A stretch of DNA of 6,359 nucleotides from the NCBI GenBank assembly GCA_046545675.1, contig JBKGZI010000350.1, positions 1 through 6,359 of the forward strand, in the 5' to 3' direction. Under the pieces are notes generated by a model. It saw only the letters and a program-made list of their open reading frames with translations, made no database searches and was not told the DNA's origin. This DNA is from CAYLTX01 sp046545675 (GTDB lineage: Bacteria; Myxococcota_A; Bradymonadia; Bradymonadales; Bradymonadaceae). This document shows, piece by piece, positions 1 to 6,359 of the stretch (the stretch's first letter is position 1; the number at the start of each line of letters is the position of its first letter). The translations under genes and the position numbers were made by a program.

Positions 1-123
1 GAGCAGCCGAAAATTGGCTCAAATCGTACTCACCTTCGCTTGTTTTAGGACTAGCAACAAGAGGGCCGGCGGTTTCAGCGGGCTGACGGTCGGTAGGATA
101 TGTGGAGTTGGATGTGTATTCAG

Positions 124-159
124 GGTTCGACGATGGGTCGAAGTCAGTTGTCATTTGAG
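124..159 (+). promoter_or_regulatory. bipartite element shared with the purL leader (copy 1)
   Basis: GGTTCGAC (124-131), then ATG (133-135), then GTCATTTGAG (150-159) recur in the same order before purL at 3397-3404, 3406-3408 and 3411-3420. The purB copy has a longer spacer, which forms the 3' half of a small hairpin (126-131 with 137-142). The element ends 80 nt before the purB start codon, a distance similar to that before purL. It could be a protein operator or part of a regulatory RNA. It does not resemble the Bacillus PurR box or the E. coli PurR operator as I know them. Function is inferred from recurrence only. Confidence 0.35.
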
Positions 160-228
160 AGGTGTTGCGTTAGGTATGCGCCCGAGTCCTGAGTTTTTCA
201 GCTTTCTCACTTGCGCATGACCGAATCA

Positions 229-239
229 CGGAGCCTCCG
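229..239 (+). promoter_or_regulatory. purB ribosome binding site inside a mini-hairpin
   Basis: GGAG at 230-233 lies 6 nt before the ATG at 240, an ideal Shine-Dalgarno position that supports this start. The site is embedded in CGGA-GCC-TCCG (229-239), a 4-bp stem with a 3-nt loop that abuts the start codon. The hairpin is small and may only modestly affect initiation. Confidence 0.5.
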
Positions 240-1538
240 ATGATCTCCCGGTATACCCGCCCCCGACTCGCAGAACTCTGGTCCGAAGATAATAAGTACA
301 ACATCTGGTTCGACGTCGAGTTGGCCGCCGTGGAAGGCTGGGCCGAGGAGGGCGTCGTGCCCCAGGAAGCCGCCGACCATATCCGCGACAAGGCGGTCGT
401 CGATGTCGAGCGGGCCCAGGAGATCGAGAAGATCACCCGCCACGACATCGCCGCCTTCGTGCAGAGCCTCGAAGAGCAGGTCGGCGAGGAGTACGGCCGA
501 TGGATTCACTTCGGGCTGACCAGCTCGGACGTGCTCGACACCACGCTGGCCATCCAACTGCGCACCGCCGCCGATATTTTGCTCGAGGATATCGACCACA
601 TGCTCGCGGTCATCGAGCGGCGCGCCCGAGAGCATAAGATGACCGCCAAGATCGGTCGCAGCCACGGCATCCACGCCGAGCCGACCACCTTCGGCCACAC
701 GCTGGCCATCTGGTACGACGAGATGCGCAGAAACCGTCAGCGCCTCGAGCAGGCCCGCGAGACGGTGTCGTTTGGCAAGGTCTCCGGAGCGGTGGGCACC
801 TTTGCCAACGTGCCGCCCACCGTCGAGGCCTATGTGTGCGATAAGCTGGGCCTGCAGCCAGCGCCGGCCTCCAGCCAGGTCGTCCAGCGCGACCGCCACG
901 CCGAATTCATGTCCGTGCTCGGGCTCGTCGCCACGAGCTTGGAGAAGTTCGCCGTCGAAATCCGCCACATGCAGCGCACCGAGCTTCGTGAGGCTGAAGA
1001 GAAGTTTCGAAAGGGTCAAAAAGGCTCGAGTTCGATGCCCCACAAGCGCAATCCGGTGCTCAGTGAGAATGTTACCGGTTTGGCGCGGACGATTCGGGGT
1101 TATATTGTGCCAGCGCTCGAAAATGTGGCGCTGTGGCACGAGCGTGATATCAGTCACTCGTCGGTCGAACGCATGATCGGGCCGGACGCCACAGGCCTCT
1201 TGGACTTCGCGCTGGTGCGCATGACCAAGGTGCTCGATGAGCTGGTCGTATACCCAGAAAATATGCGCGCCAACCTCGAGCAGACCCGCGGCCTGCCGTT
1301 TAGCCAGCGGGTGCTCCTGGCGCTCATTCGCGAGGGACTGTCGCGCAACGAGGCTTATACCCGCGTCCAGCGAAGGGCGATGGAGGCCTGGGAGGAGGAG
1401 AAGGACTTCGAAGCGCTGGTGCGCGCCGACGAGGCGATCACCGAATACCTCAGCGACGACGACTTGGATGAGTGCTTCGACCTCGAGCGCGCGCTCCAGC
1501 ATATCGACACGATTTTCGAGCGGGTCTTCGAAGGGTGA
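240..1538 (+). CDS. purB: adenylosuccinate lyase PurB
   Basis: The product is a cytosolic homotetrameric lyase that acts twice in purine synthesis: it splits SAICAR into AICAR and fumarate, and adenylosuccinate into AMP and fumarate. The 432-residue protein matches the usual length of the short bacterial (Bacillus/Thermotoga-type) form. The fumarase/aspartase superfamily signature GSSSMPHKRNP is at residues 262-272, and its serine loop supplies the catalytic base. The conserved His region SHGIHAEPTTFG is at 141-152, with His142 the expected catalytic acid. TRHD at 67-70 (His69) and TSSDVLDT at 94-101 are the other active-site segments. All key residues are present and no frameshift is visible. 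The ATG at 240 is supported by GGAG 6 nt upstream. It is the first pur gene visible and is followed 52 nt later by purC, probably in one transcript. Confidence 0.97.
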   Translation: MISRYTRPRLAELWSEDNKYNIWFDVELAAVEGWAEEGVVPQEAADHIRDKAVVDVERAQEIEKITRHDIAAFVQSLEEQVGEEYGRWIHFGLTSSDVLDTTLAIQLRTAADILLEDIDHMLAVIERRAREHKMTAKIGRSHGIHAEPTTFGHTLAIWYDEMRRNRQRLEQARETVSFGKVSGAVGTFANVPPTVEAYVCDKLGLQPAPASSQVVQRDRHAEFMSVLGLVATSLEKFAVEIRHMQRTELREAEEKFRKGQKGSSSMPHKRNPVLSENVTGLARTIRGYIVPALENVALWHERDISHSSVERMIGPDATGLLDFALVRMTKVLDELVVYPENMRANLEQTRGLPFSQRVLLALIREGLSRNEAYTRVQRRAMEAWEEEKDFEALVRADEAITEYLSDDDLDECFDLERALQHIDTIFERVFEG

Positions 1539-1590
1539 TGGAGGCCGATTGAGAGTAATTAAGGGTGACTAAGCATATTGAGGAGCAACC

Positions 1591-2313
1591 ATGAAACGCT
1601 TTGACGTCGCATACGAGGGAAAGGCCAAACAGCTCGTCTTGCTCGACGACGACCGCGACCACTATATCCAGCGGTTCAAAAATGACGCGACCGCCTTCAA
1701 CGGCGAGAAATTCGCTCAATTCGAGGGCAAGGGTGCGCTCAATAACGCGATCTCGTCGTTTTTATTCGAGCGATTGGAAGATGCCGGCATCGTCACCCAT
1801 TATATCGAGCGACGAAGCCTGACCGACATGCTCATCCGCAAGCTGGAGATCGTACCGCTGGAAGTGGTGGTGCGAAATTTCGTGGCCGGGAGCCTGGGCA
1901 GGCGCACCGGTCTCAAAGAAGGCAGCGCGGTGAGCCCGCCGATCGTCGAGACCTACTATAAGAAAGATGAGCTCGGGGATCCCATCCTGGCGGATGCCCA
2001 TGTGAAGTTCTTGGAGTTGGTCGACGACGAGGATCTGCAGACGCTCAAAGATGCGGCGTTGCAGGTCAATAACGTGCTCCAGCCCATCTTCGAGCGTGCC
2101 GGCATTCGGCTGGTCGACTTCAAGCTCGAGTTTGGCTTCAATCCCGCCGGCGAGATCATCCTGGGTGACGAGATCAGCCCGGATACCAGCCGGCTGTGGG
2201 ATATGGAGTCTGGAGATAGCCTCGACAAGGACGTCTTTCGCTATGACAAAGGCGACCTTATCGAGGCCTACGAAGAAGTAGCCGAACGCCTCGGCGTCGA
2301 AGTCGAAGGTTGA
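1591..2313 (+). CDS. purC: phosphoribosylaminoimidazole-succinocarboxamide synthase PurC
   Basis: PurC joins CAIR and L-aspartate, using ATP, to make SAICAR, the substrate of PurB encoded just upstream. The 240-residue protein has the normal bacterial length. The N-terminal YEGKAKQL segment (8-15) is the family's ATP-lid motif. LEIVPLEVVVRNFVAGSL (85-102) matches the first SAICAR synthetase signature and LVDFKLEFG (174-182) the second. LGDEISPDTSRLWD (191-204) carries the conserved acidic and Asp-Thr-Ser residues that bind ATP-metal and substrate. AGGAG at 1581-1585 stands 5 nt before the ATG and fixes the start. The gene lies between purB and purS with short gaps, consistent with operon transcription. 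Nothing is truncated or unusual. Confidence 0.97.
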   Translation: MKRFDVAYEGKAKQLVLLDDDRDHYIQRFKNDATAFNGEKFAQFEGKGALNNAISSFLFERLEDAGIVTHYIERRSLTDMLIRKLEIVPLEVVVRNFVAGSLGRRTGLKEGSAVSPPIVETYYKKDELGDPILADAHVKFLELVDDEDLQTLKDAALQVNNVLQPIFERAGIRLVDFKLEFGFNPAGEIILGDEISPDTSRLWDMESGDSLDKDVFRYDKGDLIEAYEEVAERLGVEVEG

Positions 2314-2352
2314 GCGCACGTATTCAGGAGTAAACATGCCGCGCGCACGTAT
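2314..2352 (+). repeat. 10-nt direct repeat flanking the purS start
   Basis: GCGCACGTAT occurs at 2314-2323, immediately after the purC stop, and again at 2343-2352, inside codons 3-6 of purS. The copies are 29 nt apart and bracket the purS Shine-Dalgarno and start codon. It may be chance, a small duplication or a binding site. Confidence 0.4.
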
Positions 2353-2584
2353 CTTGATTCAGAATAAGCCGGGAGTCTTCGATCCCGAGGGAAAGGTCGT
2401 CCACAGCGGCCTCGAACGCCTGGGACATGACCAGGTCGACGAGGTTCGCGTCGGAAAGGTCATCGATCTGCACTTCGAGTCGGGCACACACGAGGAGATC
2501 GCCGAGCGCATCGATCAGATGTGCAGCGATTTCCTCGTTAACCCGGTCATCGAGGATTATACCGTCGAATTTCTCGACGAGTAA
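2336..2584 (+). CDS. purS: FGAM synthase subunit PurS
   Basis: PurS is the small, non-catalytic subunit of the three-part phosphoribosylformylglycinamidine synthase. It forms dimers that bridge PurQ and PurL and is needed for ammonia transfer between them. The 82-residue length is typical. Family hallmarks include an N-terminal strand followed by KPGVFDPEGK (11-20), the VRVGKVIDL stretch (38-46), and MCSDFLVNPVIEDYTVEF near the C-terminus (62-79), matching the common MC..LLANPVIEDY.V pattern. AGGAG at 2326-2330, 5 nt before the ATG, supports the start. The gene is 22 nt after purC and 30 nt before purQ, so its catalytic partner is next door. Confidence 0.95.
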   Translation: MPRARILIQNKPGVFDPEGKVVHSGLERLGHDQVDEVRVGKVIDLHFESGTHEEIAERIDQMCSDFLVNPVIEDYTVEFLDE

Positions 2585-2614
2585 TCCCCAAGCCCCACCA
2601 CCCCAAGTGCCATC
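2585..2614 (+). promoter_or_regulatory. purS-purQ gap lacking a Shine-Dalgarno
   Basis: This 30-nt spacer is C/A-rich and contains no purine-rich stretch complementary to the 16S rRNA tail, unlike the gaps before purB, purC and purS. Initiation at purQ may depend on ribosomes finishing purS or on an unstructured leader. The absence is directly visible; the mechanism is inference. Confidence 0.5.
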
Positions 2615-3307
2615 ATGAAGTTTGCCGTCGTCGTCTTTCCCGGCTCCAATTGTGACCGGGATTGCTTTCACGTGGTCTCCCGGGTGCTCGACGCCCCGGT
2701 CGAGTTCGTCTGGCATCGCGACACCGATTTGCGCGGTGCCGATTGCGTCATCTTACCGGGGGGCTTCTCCTACGGCGACTACCTGCGCACCGGCTCCATC
2801 GCCAAGATGAGCCCGGTGATGGACGCGGTGGCCGACTTCGCCGAGCAGGGCGGGCCGGTGCTGGGCATCTGCAACGGCTTCCAGGTGCTCCTGGAGACCG
2901 GCCTCCTCCCGGGAGCGATGCTTCGCAACACCTCGCTCAACTTCATCTGCAAGGACGTATACCTGCGCTGCGCGACCACGCGCACGCCGTTTTCGTCGCG
3001 GCTTGCCAAAGACCAGATCATCGAGCTTCCCATCGCGCACGCCGAGGGCAACTACTTCATCGACGAAGCCGGCCTCGCCGAGCTGCGCGAAAACGACCAG
3101 ATCGTCTTCGAGTATAGCTCGGCAGACGGCGAAGTTGCCGGGGCCTACAACCCGAACGGCAGCGTGGCCAATATCGCCGGCATCTGTAACCGAGCCGGCA
3201 ACGTGGTCGGCATGATGCCGCATCCCGAGCGGGCTGCAGAGGCTGTGCTGGGCGGCGTTGCTGGTTTGGAGCTTTTTCGCGGTGTAGTTGACGCAGCGGC
3301 ACAGTGA
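2615..3307 (+). CDS. purQ: FGAM synthase glutaminase subunit PurQ
   Basis: PurQ is the class I glutamine amidotransferase subunit of FGAM synthase. It hydrolyses glutamine and passes ammonia to PurL. The 230-residue protein fits the bacterial stand-alone PurQ length. It begins with the typical VVFPGSNCDRD segment (6-15). ILPGGFSYGDYLR (46-58) forms the oxyanion-side loop. The nucleophile is Cys86 in GICNGFQ (84-90), and the rest of the triad is His203 and Glu205 in MPHPER (201-206). The full triad is present, so it should be active. The start is chosen because FAVVVFPG must be kept and no upstream ATG is available, although no Shine-Dalgarno precedes it. purL follows only after about 200 nt, the largest gap in the pur block. 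Confidence 0.97.
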   Translation: MKFAVVVFPGSNCDRDCFHVVSRVLDAPVEFVWHRDTDLRGADCVILPGGFSYGDYLRTGSIAKMSPVMDAVADFAEQGGPVLGICNGFQVLLETGLLPGAMLRNTSLNFICKDVYLRCATTRTPFSSRLAKDQIIELPIAHAEGNYFIDEAGLAELRENDQIVFEYSSADGEVAGAYNPNGSVANIAGICNRAGNVVGMMPHPERAAEAVLGGVAGLELFRGVVDAAAQ

Positions 3308-3320
3308 CGACGGAACATTT

Positions 3321-3365
3321 GTGAGCGATGACCCTTCCGAGGGTGCGCTTCGTCTCAGCGCCTGA
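3321..3365 (+). other. possible 14-codon leader peptide ORF (GTG start)
   Basis: A GTG at 3321, preceded by GGA at 3312-3314 with a 6-nt gap, opens a 14-codon frame reading MSDDPSEGALRLSA, with TGA at 3363-3365. The stop codon falls in the tetraloop of the helix at 3357-3372, and the frame crosses the 5' arm of the closing helix, so translation would disturb the fold. A second frame starts at the ATG at 3328 (36 codons, stop 3436-3438) but has a poorer ribosome site. Neither has recognisable homology, and either may be chance. Confidence 0.15.
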
Positions 3366-3396
3366 TGGCGCTTCGACTGTGCTTACCCCCGGTTAC

Positions 3397-3420
3397 GGTT
3401 CGACTATGTGGTCATTTGAG
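3397..3420 (+). promoter_or_regulatory. bipartite element shared with the purB leader (copy 2)
   Basis: GGTTCGAC (3397-3404), ATG (3406-3408) and GTCATTTGAG (3411-3420) match the purB leader copy at 124-159 in order, with a shorter spacer here. The element occupies the top of the long P3 helix and its apical hairpin, and ends 83-95 nt before purL depending on the start codon. If the structure is an RNA sensor, this apical part could be a recognition site. If regulation is at the DNA level, it could be an operator. Confidence 0.35.
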
Positions 3421-3452
3421 CGTGGGACCATCCCGTAGCCGGGGGTAAGACT

Positions 3453-3463
3453 GGCGCTTTTTT
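3453..3463 (+). terminator. possible alternative terminator arm with T-run
   Basis: GGCGCT at 3453-3458 runs into six Ts (3458-3463). It is identical to the 3' arm of P2, so the P2 5' arm (AGCGCC, 3357-3362) could pair with it instead. That would close P3 inside a longer stem followed directly by the T-run, and would be incompatible with P4. This is a possible attenuation switch, but the closing helix would be only 6 bp with large internal loops. Confidence 0.2.
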
Positions 3464-3499
3464 GCCAGTCGCACCCTCGGAGAGGCGCCCCGATTCCTG

Positions 3500-3504
3500 A
3501 AGGA
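3500..3504 (+). promoter_or_regulatory. purL ribosome binding site
   Basis: AAGGA at 3500-3504 overlaps the first in-frame ATG (3504) and so cannot serve it. It sits 11 nt before the ATG at 3516, a slightly long but usable spacing. This favours 3516 as the true start. Confidence 0.5.
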
Positions 3505-3515
3505 TGACATCAAAG

Positions 3516-5747
<2,232 letters not shown>

Positions 5748-5794
5748 GGAAGCGACCGATCACACCCGCCGGGCCTCAGCGCCGCTCGATGCCT

Positions 5795-5823
5795 TCGACT
5801 TTCACCGGCGAAACTCCTACAAT
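5795..5823 (+). promoter_or_regulatory. candidate sigma70-type promoter for the lipoprotein gene
   Basis: TCGACT (5795-5800) and TACAAT (5818-5823) are separated by exactly 17 nt and match the -35 and -10 consensus at 4 and 5 of 6 positions. The predicted start of transcription, about 5829-5831, falls in the left arm of the inverted repeat at 5824-5872. Assigned by pattern only. Confidence 0.35.
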
Positions 5824-5872
5824 CTGTCCCGCGGGCAAAGCCGCAAACGCACTAATAGAATCCGCGGGACAG
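5824..5872 (+). repeat. 11-bp perfect inverted repeat before the lipoprotein start
   Basis: CTGTCCCGCGG (5824-5834) is perfectly complementary to CCGCGGGACAG (5862-5872), with a 27-nt spacer and one further possible wobble pair inside (5835/5861). The right arm ends 3 nt before the ATG at 5876 and contains the only Shine-Dalgarno-like bases (GGGA, 5866-5869). There is no T-run, so it is a poor terminator. It could be a two-half-site operator spanning the start of transcription, or an RNA hairpin hiding the ribosome site. Confidence 0.6.
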
Positions 5873-5875
5873 CGC

Positions 5876-6359
5876 ATGATCAAACGACGGCTTCATCACC
5901 TCCTGAGCTTCGGGCTGACCCTCTGCTTATTGTGGCTGAGCGGCTGTAGTGCCCCCCCTCCCGAGGGCTGGGATAATAACTCCGGCGTTGACGTTGACGC
6001 CGGCGCCGACGTCCTCCCCGAACACCGCACCCTGACGGTGGCCACCTACAACGTCTATCTTCTGTTCGACACCGTCTGCGATTCGGGCGAATGCGACTCG
6101 GGCGACTTCGAGCGAGAACCCAGCGAAGCCGAATACCAGGATCGCATCGAGCAGGTCGCCGACGCCATTCGAGATCTCGAGGCCGATGTCGTGCTGCTGC
6201 AGGAGATCGAGAAAGAAGAAGTGCTCTTGGACCTCCAAGAGGCGCTCGACGGCGCCTATCCGGTGGCCGTACAGGGTGAATTGGATTGGGAGCGGCCCGG
6301 ATCCGTCGACACTGCGGTGCTTGCAACCGGGGAGTTGATCGACTCGCGCGGCTATAGCG
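5876..6359 (+). CDS. EEP-superfamily lipoprotein, 5' part (runs off the window)
   Basis: The first 161 codons are present and open to the window end. The product starts MIKRRLHHLL, then a hydrophobic stretch and the lipobox LSGC with Cys24, a clear type II signal peptide; Ser at +2 would favour the outer membrane under E. coli sorting rules. An acidic linker with VDVDAGADV (38-46) follows. The mature domain begins with LTVATYNVYLLFD (53-65) and DVVLLQEIE (104-112), the first two motifs of endonuclease/exonuclease/phosphatase metallo-hydrolases; Asn59 and Glu110 are the expected metal-site residues. VDTAVLATGELI (144-155) fits the next core strand. An insert with CDSGECDSG (68-76) separates the first two motifs. 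Substrate cannot be told: nuclease, phosphodiesterase or sphingomyelinase-like activities all occur in the fold, and the catalytic His/Asp motifs lie beyond the window. No link to purine synthesis is evident apart from adjacency. Confidence 0.8.
   Translation, partial: MIKRRLHHLLSFGLTLCLLWLSGCSAPPPEGWDNNSGVDVDAGADVLPEHRTLTVATYNVYLLFDTVCDSGECDSGDFEREPSEAEYQDRIEQVADAIRDLEADVVLLQEIEKEEVLLDLQEALDGAYPVAVQGELDWERPGSVDTAVLATGELIDSRGYS

Larger units (their letters stand above)
1..239 (+). promoter_or_regulatory. purB upstream leader, non-coding
   Basis: No credible gene lies in these 239 nt; the one small open frame here lacks a ribosome binding site and family resemblance. Several short inverted repeats are visible: TTCGAC at 126-131 with GTCGAA at 137-142 (5-nt loop), GGCTGAC at 81-87 with GTCAGTT at 143-149 (two wobble pairs), and ATGCGC at 176-181 with GCGCAT at 213-218, which encloses a 4-bp hairpin at 189-201. 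The leader probably contains the promoter of the pur operon. I found no convincing -35/-10 pair: TTGTCA at 148-153 has no good -10 after it, and TAGGAT at 94-99 has no good -35 before it. The upstream gene is outside the window. Confidence 0.5.
3335..3482 (+). ncRNA. candidate structured cis-regulatory RNA before purL
   Basis: Complementary arms are readable directly. P1: CCGAGGGTGCG at 3337-3347 pairs perfectly with CGCACCCTCGG at 3470-3480, plus T3336-A3481 and a wobble 3335/3482. P2: AGCGCC (3357-3362) with GGCGCT (3367-3372), loop TGAT, optionally extended by 3352-3354 with 3375-3377. P3: 3382-3398 with 3433-3449, 17 pairs including one G-U, capped by 3408-3413 with 3426-3431 (one G-U) and a 12-nt loop. 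P4: 3449-3455 with 3464-3470 plus one wobble, with six Ts in the loop. P3, P4 and P1 abut without unpaired bases on the 3' side, consistent with coaxial stacking in a four-way junction. It ends about 20-30 nt before purL. I do not recognise it as a known riboswitch class. It could alternatively act as DNA. Confidence 0.55.
3308..3503 (+). promoter_or_regulatory. purQ-purL intergenic leader
   Basis: This is the only long gap inside the pur block. It is dominated by complementary segments described separately (3335-3482). I found no convincing sigma70 promoter in it, so it is either an intra-operon structured leader or contains a promoter of unfamiliar type. TTGTGA at 3319-3324 resembles a -35 but has no -10 at the right distance. 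Segment 3483-3503 links the structure to the purL ribosome binding site. Confidence 0.55.
5748..5875 (+). promoter_or_regulatory. purL-lipoprotein intergenic region
   Basis: This 128-nt gap separates the pur block from the lipoprotein gene. No intrinsic terminator with a T-run follows purL; CGCCGG at 5767-5772 with CCGGCG at 5805-5810 is a weak 6-bp pairing with a 32-nt loop. The second half holds a promoter-like sequence and a strong inverted repeat, which suggests a new transcription unit starts here. Confidence 0.5.

Noticed and set aside
14..220. 68-codon plus-strand frame before purB
   Set aside because: No ribosome binding site, no homology, Arg/Cys-rich composition unlike the neighbouring genes; treated as leader sequence.
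207..1502. Long minus-strand open frame opposite purB
   Set aside because: It mirrors purB, shows no recognisable domain, and is expected from codon bias in GC-rich DNA.
1762..2337. Minus-strand open frame opposite purC
   Set aside because: It lies entirely over a gene with all PurC motifs and has no features of its own.
3382..3463. P3 stem plus T-run as a plain intrinsic terminator of purQ
   Set aside because: The T-run begins 8 nt after the 17-bp stem ends, not directly behind it, and sits in the loop of another helix. Only the alternative pairing gives terminator geometry.
3335..3482. Mobile element (MITE-like) with terminal inverted repeats
   Set aside because: The outer arms look like terminal repeats, but no target-site duplication flanks them, the interior holds further nested helices with a G-U pair, and no second copy exists in the window. 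It cannot be fully excluded without a genome search.
3308..3503. Known purine-related riboswitch (guanine, ZTP, PRPP)
   Set aside because: I see none of the conserved core sequences of these classes as I remember them; the helix layout differs too.
5767..5810. Terminator after purL
   Set aside because: Only 6 bp of pairing across a 32-nt loop and no T-run.
5880..6326. Arg-rich minus-strand frame over the lipoprotein gene
   Set aside because: The plus strand encodes a coherent signal peptide and EEP motifs; the antisense frame is a compositional artefact.

Overview
The window is GC-rich and bacterial. It carries a compact plus-strand block of de novo purine biosynthesis genes, purB-purC-purS-purQ-purL, followed by the 5' part of a gene for a secreted lipoprotein of the endonuclease/exonuclease/phosphatase (EEP) superfamily. 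FGAM synthase is encoded as three separate small proteins (PurS, PurQ and a PurL of about 743 residues), not as the single large PurL of gammaproteobacteria. A lipobox protein with an acidic Asp/Gly/Ala-rich linker suggests a Gram-negative cell, and the overall style recalls the old Deltaproteobacteria (Myxococcota/Bradymonadales-like). That placement is inference.

Layout. Positions 1-239 are a non-coding leader with several small hairpins. purB (240-1538), purC (1591-2313), purS (2336-2584) and purQ (2615-3307) follow with gaps of 52, 22 and 30 nt, as expected for one operon. A gap of about 200 nt separates purQ from purL (start 3504 or, more likely, 3516; stop 5747). This gap is highly structured: an 11-13 bp closing helix (3335-3347 with 3470-3482) encloses three further helices, one of them 17 bp long, so the transcript could fold into a four-way junction just before purL. 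After purL come 128 nt with a plausible sigma70-type promoter and an 11-bp perfect inverted repeat next to the lipoprotein start (5876). The lipoprotein gene runs off the window end.

Function. PurS, PurQ and PurL assemble into FGAM synthase (FGAR to FGAM), with PurQ releasing ammonia from glutamine. PurC makes SAICAR, and PurB cleaves SAICAR to AICAR and adenylosuccinate to AMP. The order purB-C-S-Q-L is the same as in the Bacillus subtilis pur operon, but here the block ends at purL and purF does not follow.

The coding content is ordinary. The most interesting material is non-coding: the folded purL leader, a bipartite sequence (GGTTCGAC...GTCATTTGAG) shared by the purB and purL leaders at a similar distance from the start codons, and the inverted repeat before the lipoprotein gene. 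These could be an undescribed purine-responsive regulatory system, but that is a hypothesis drawn from sequence pattern alone.
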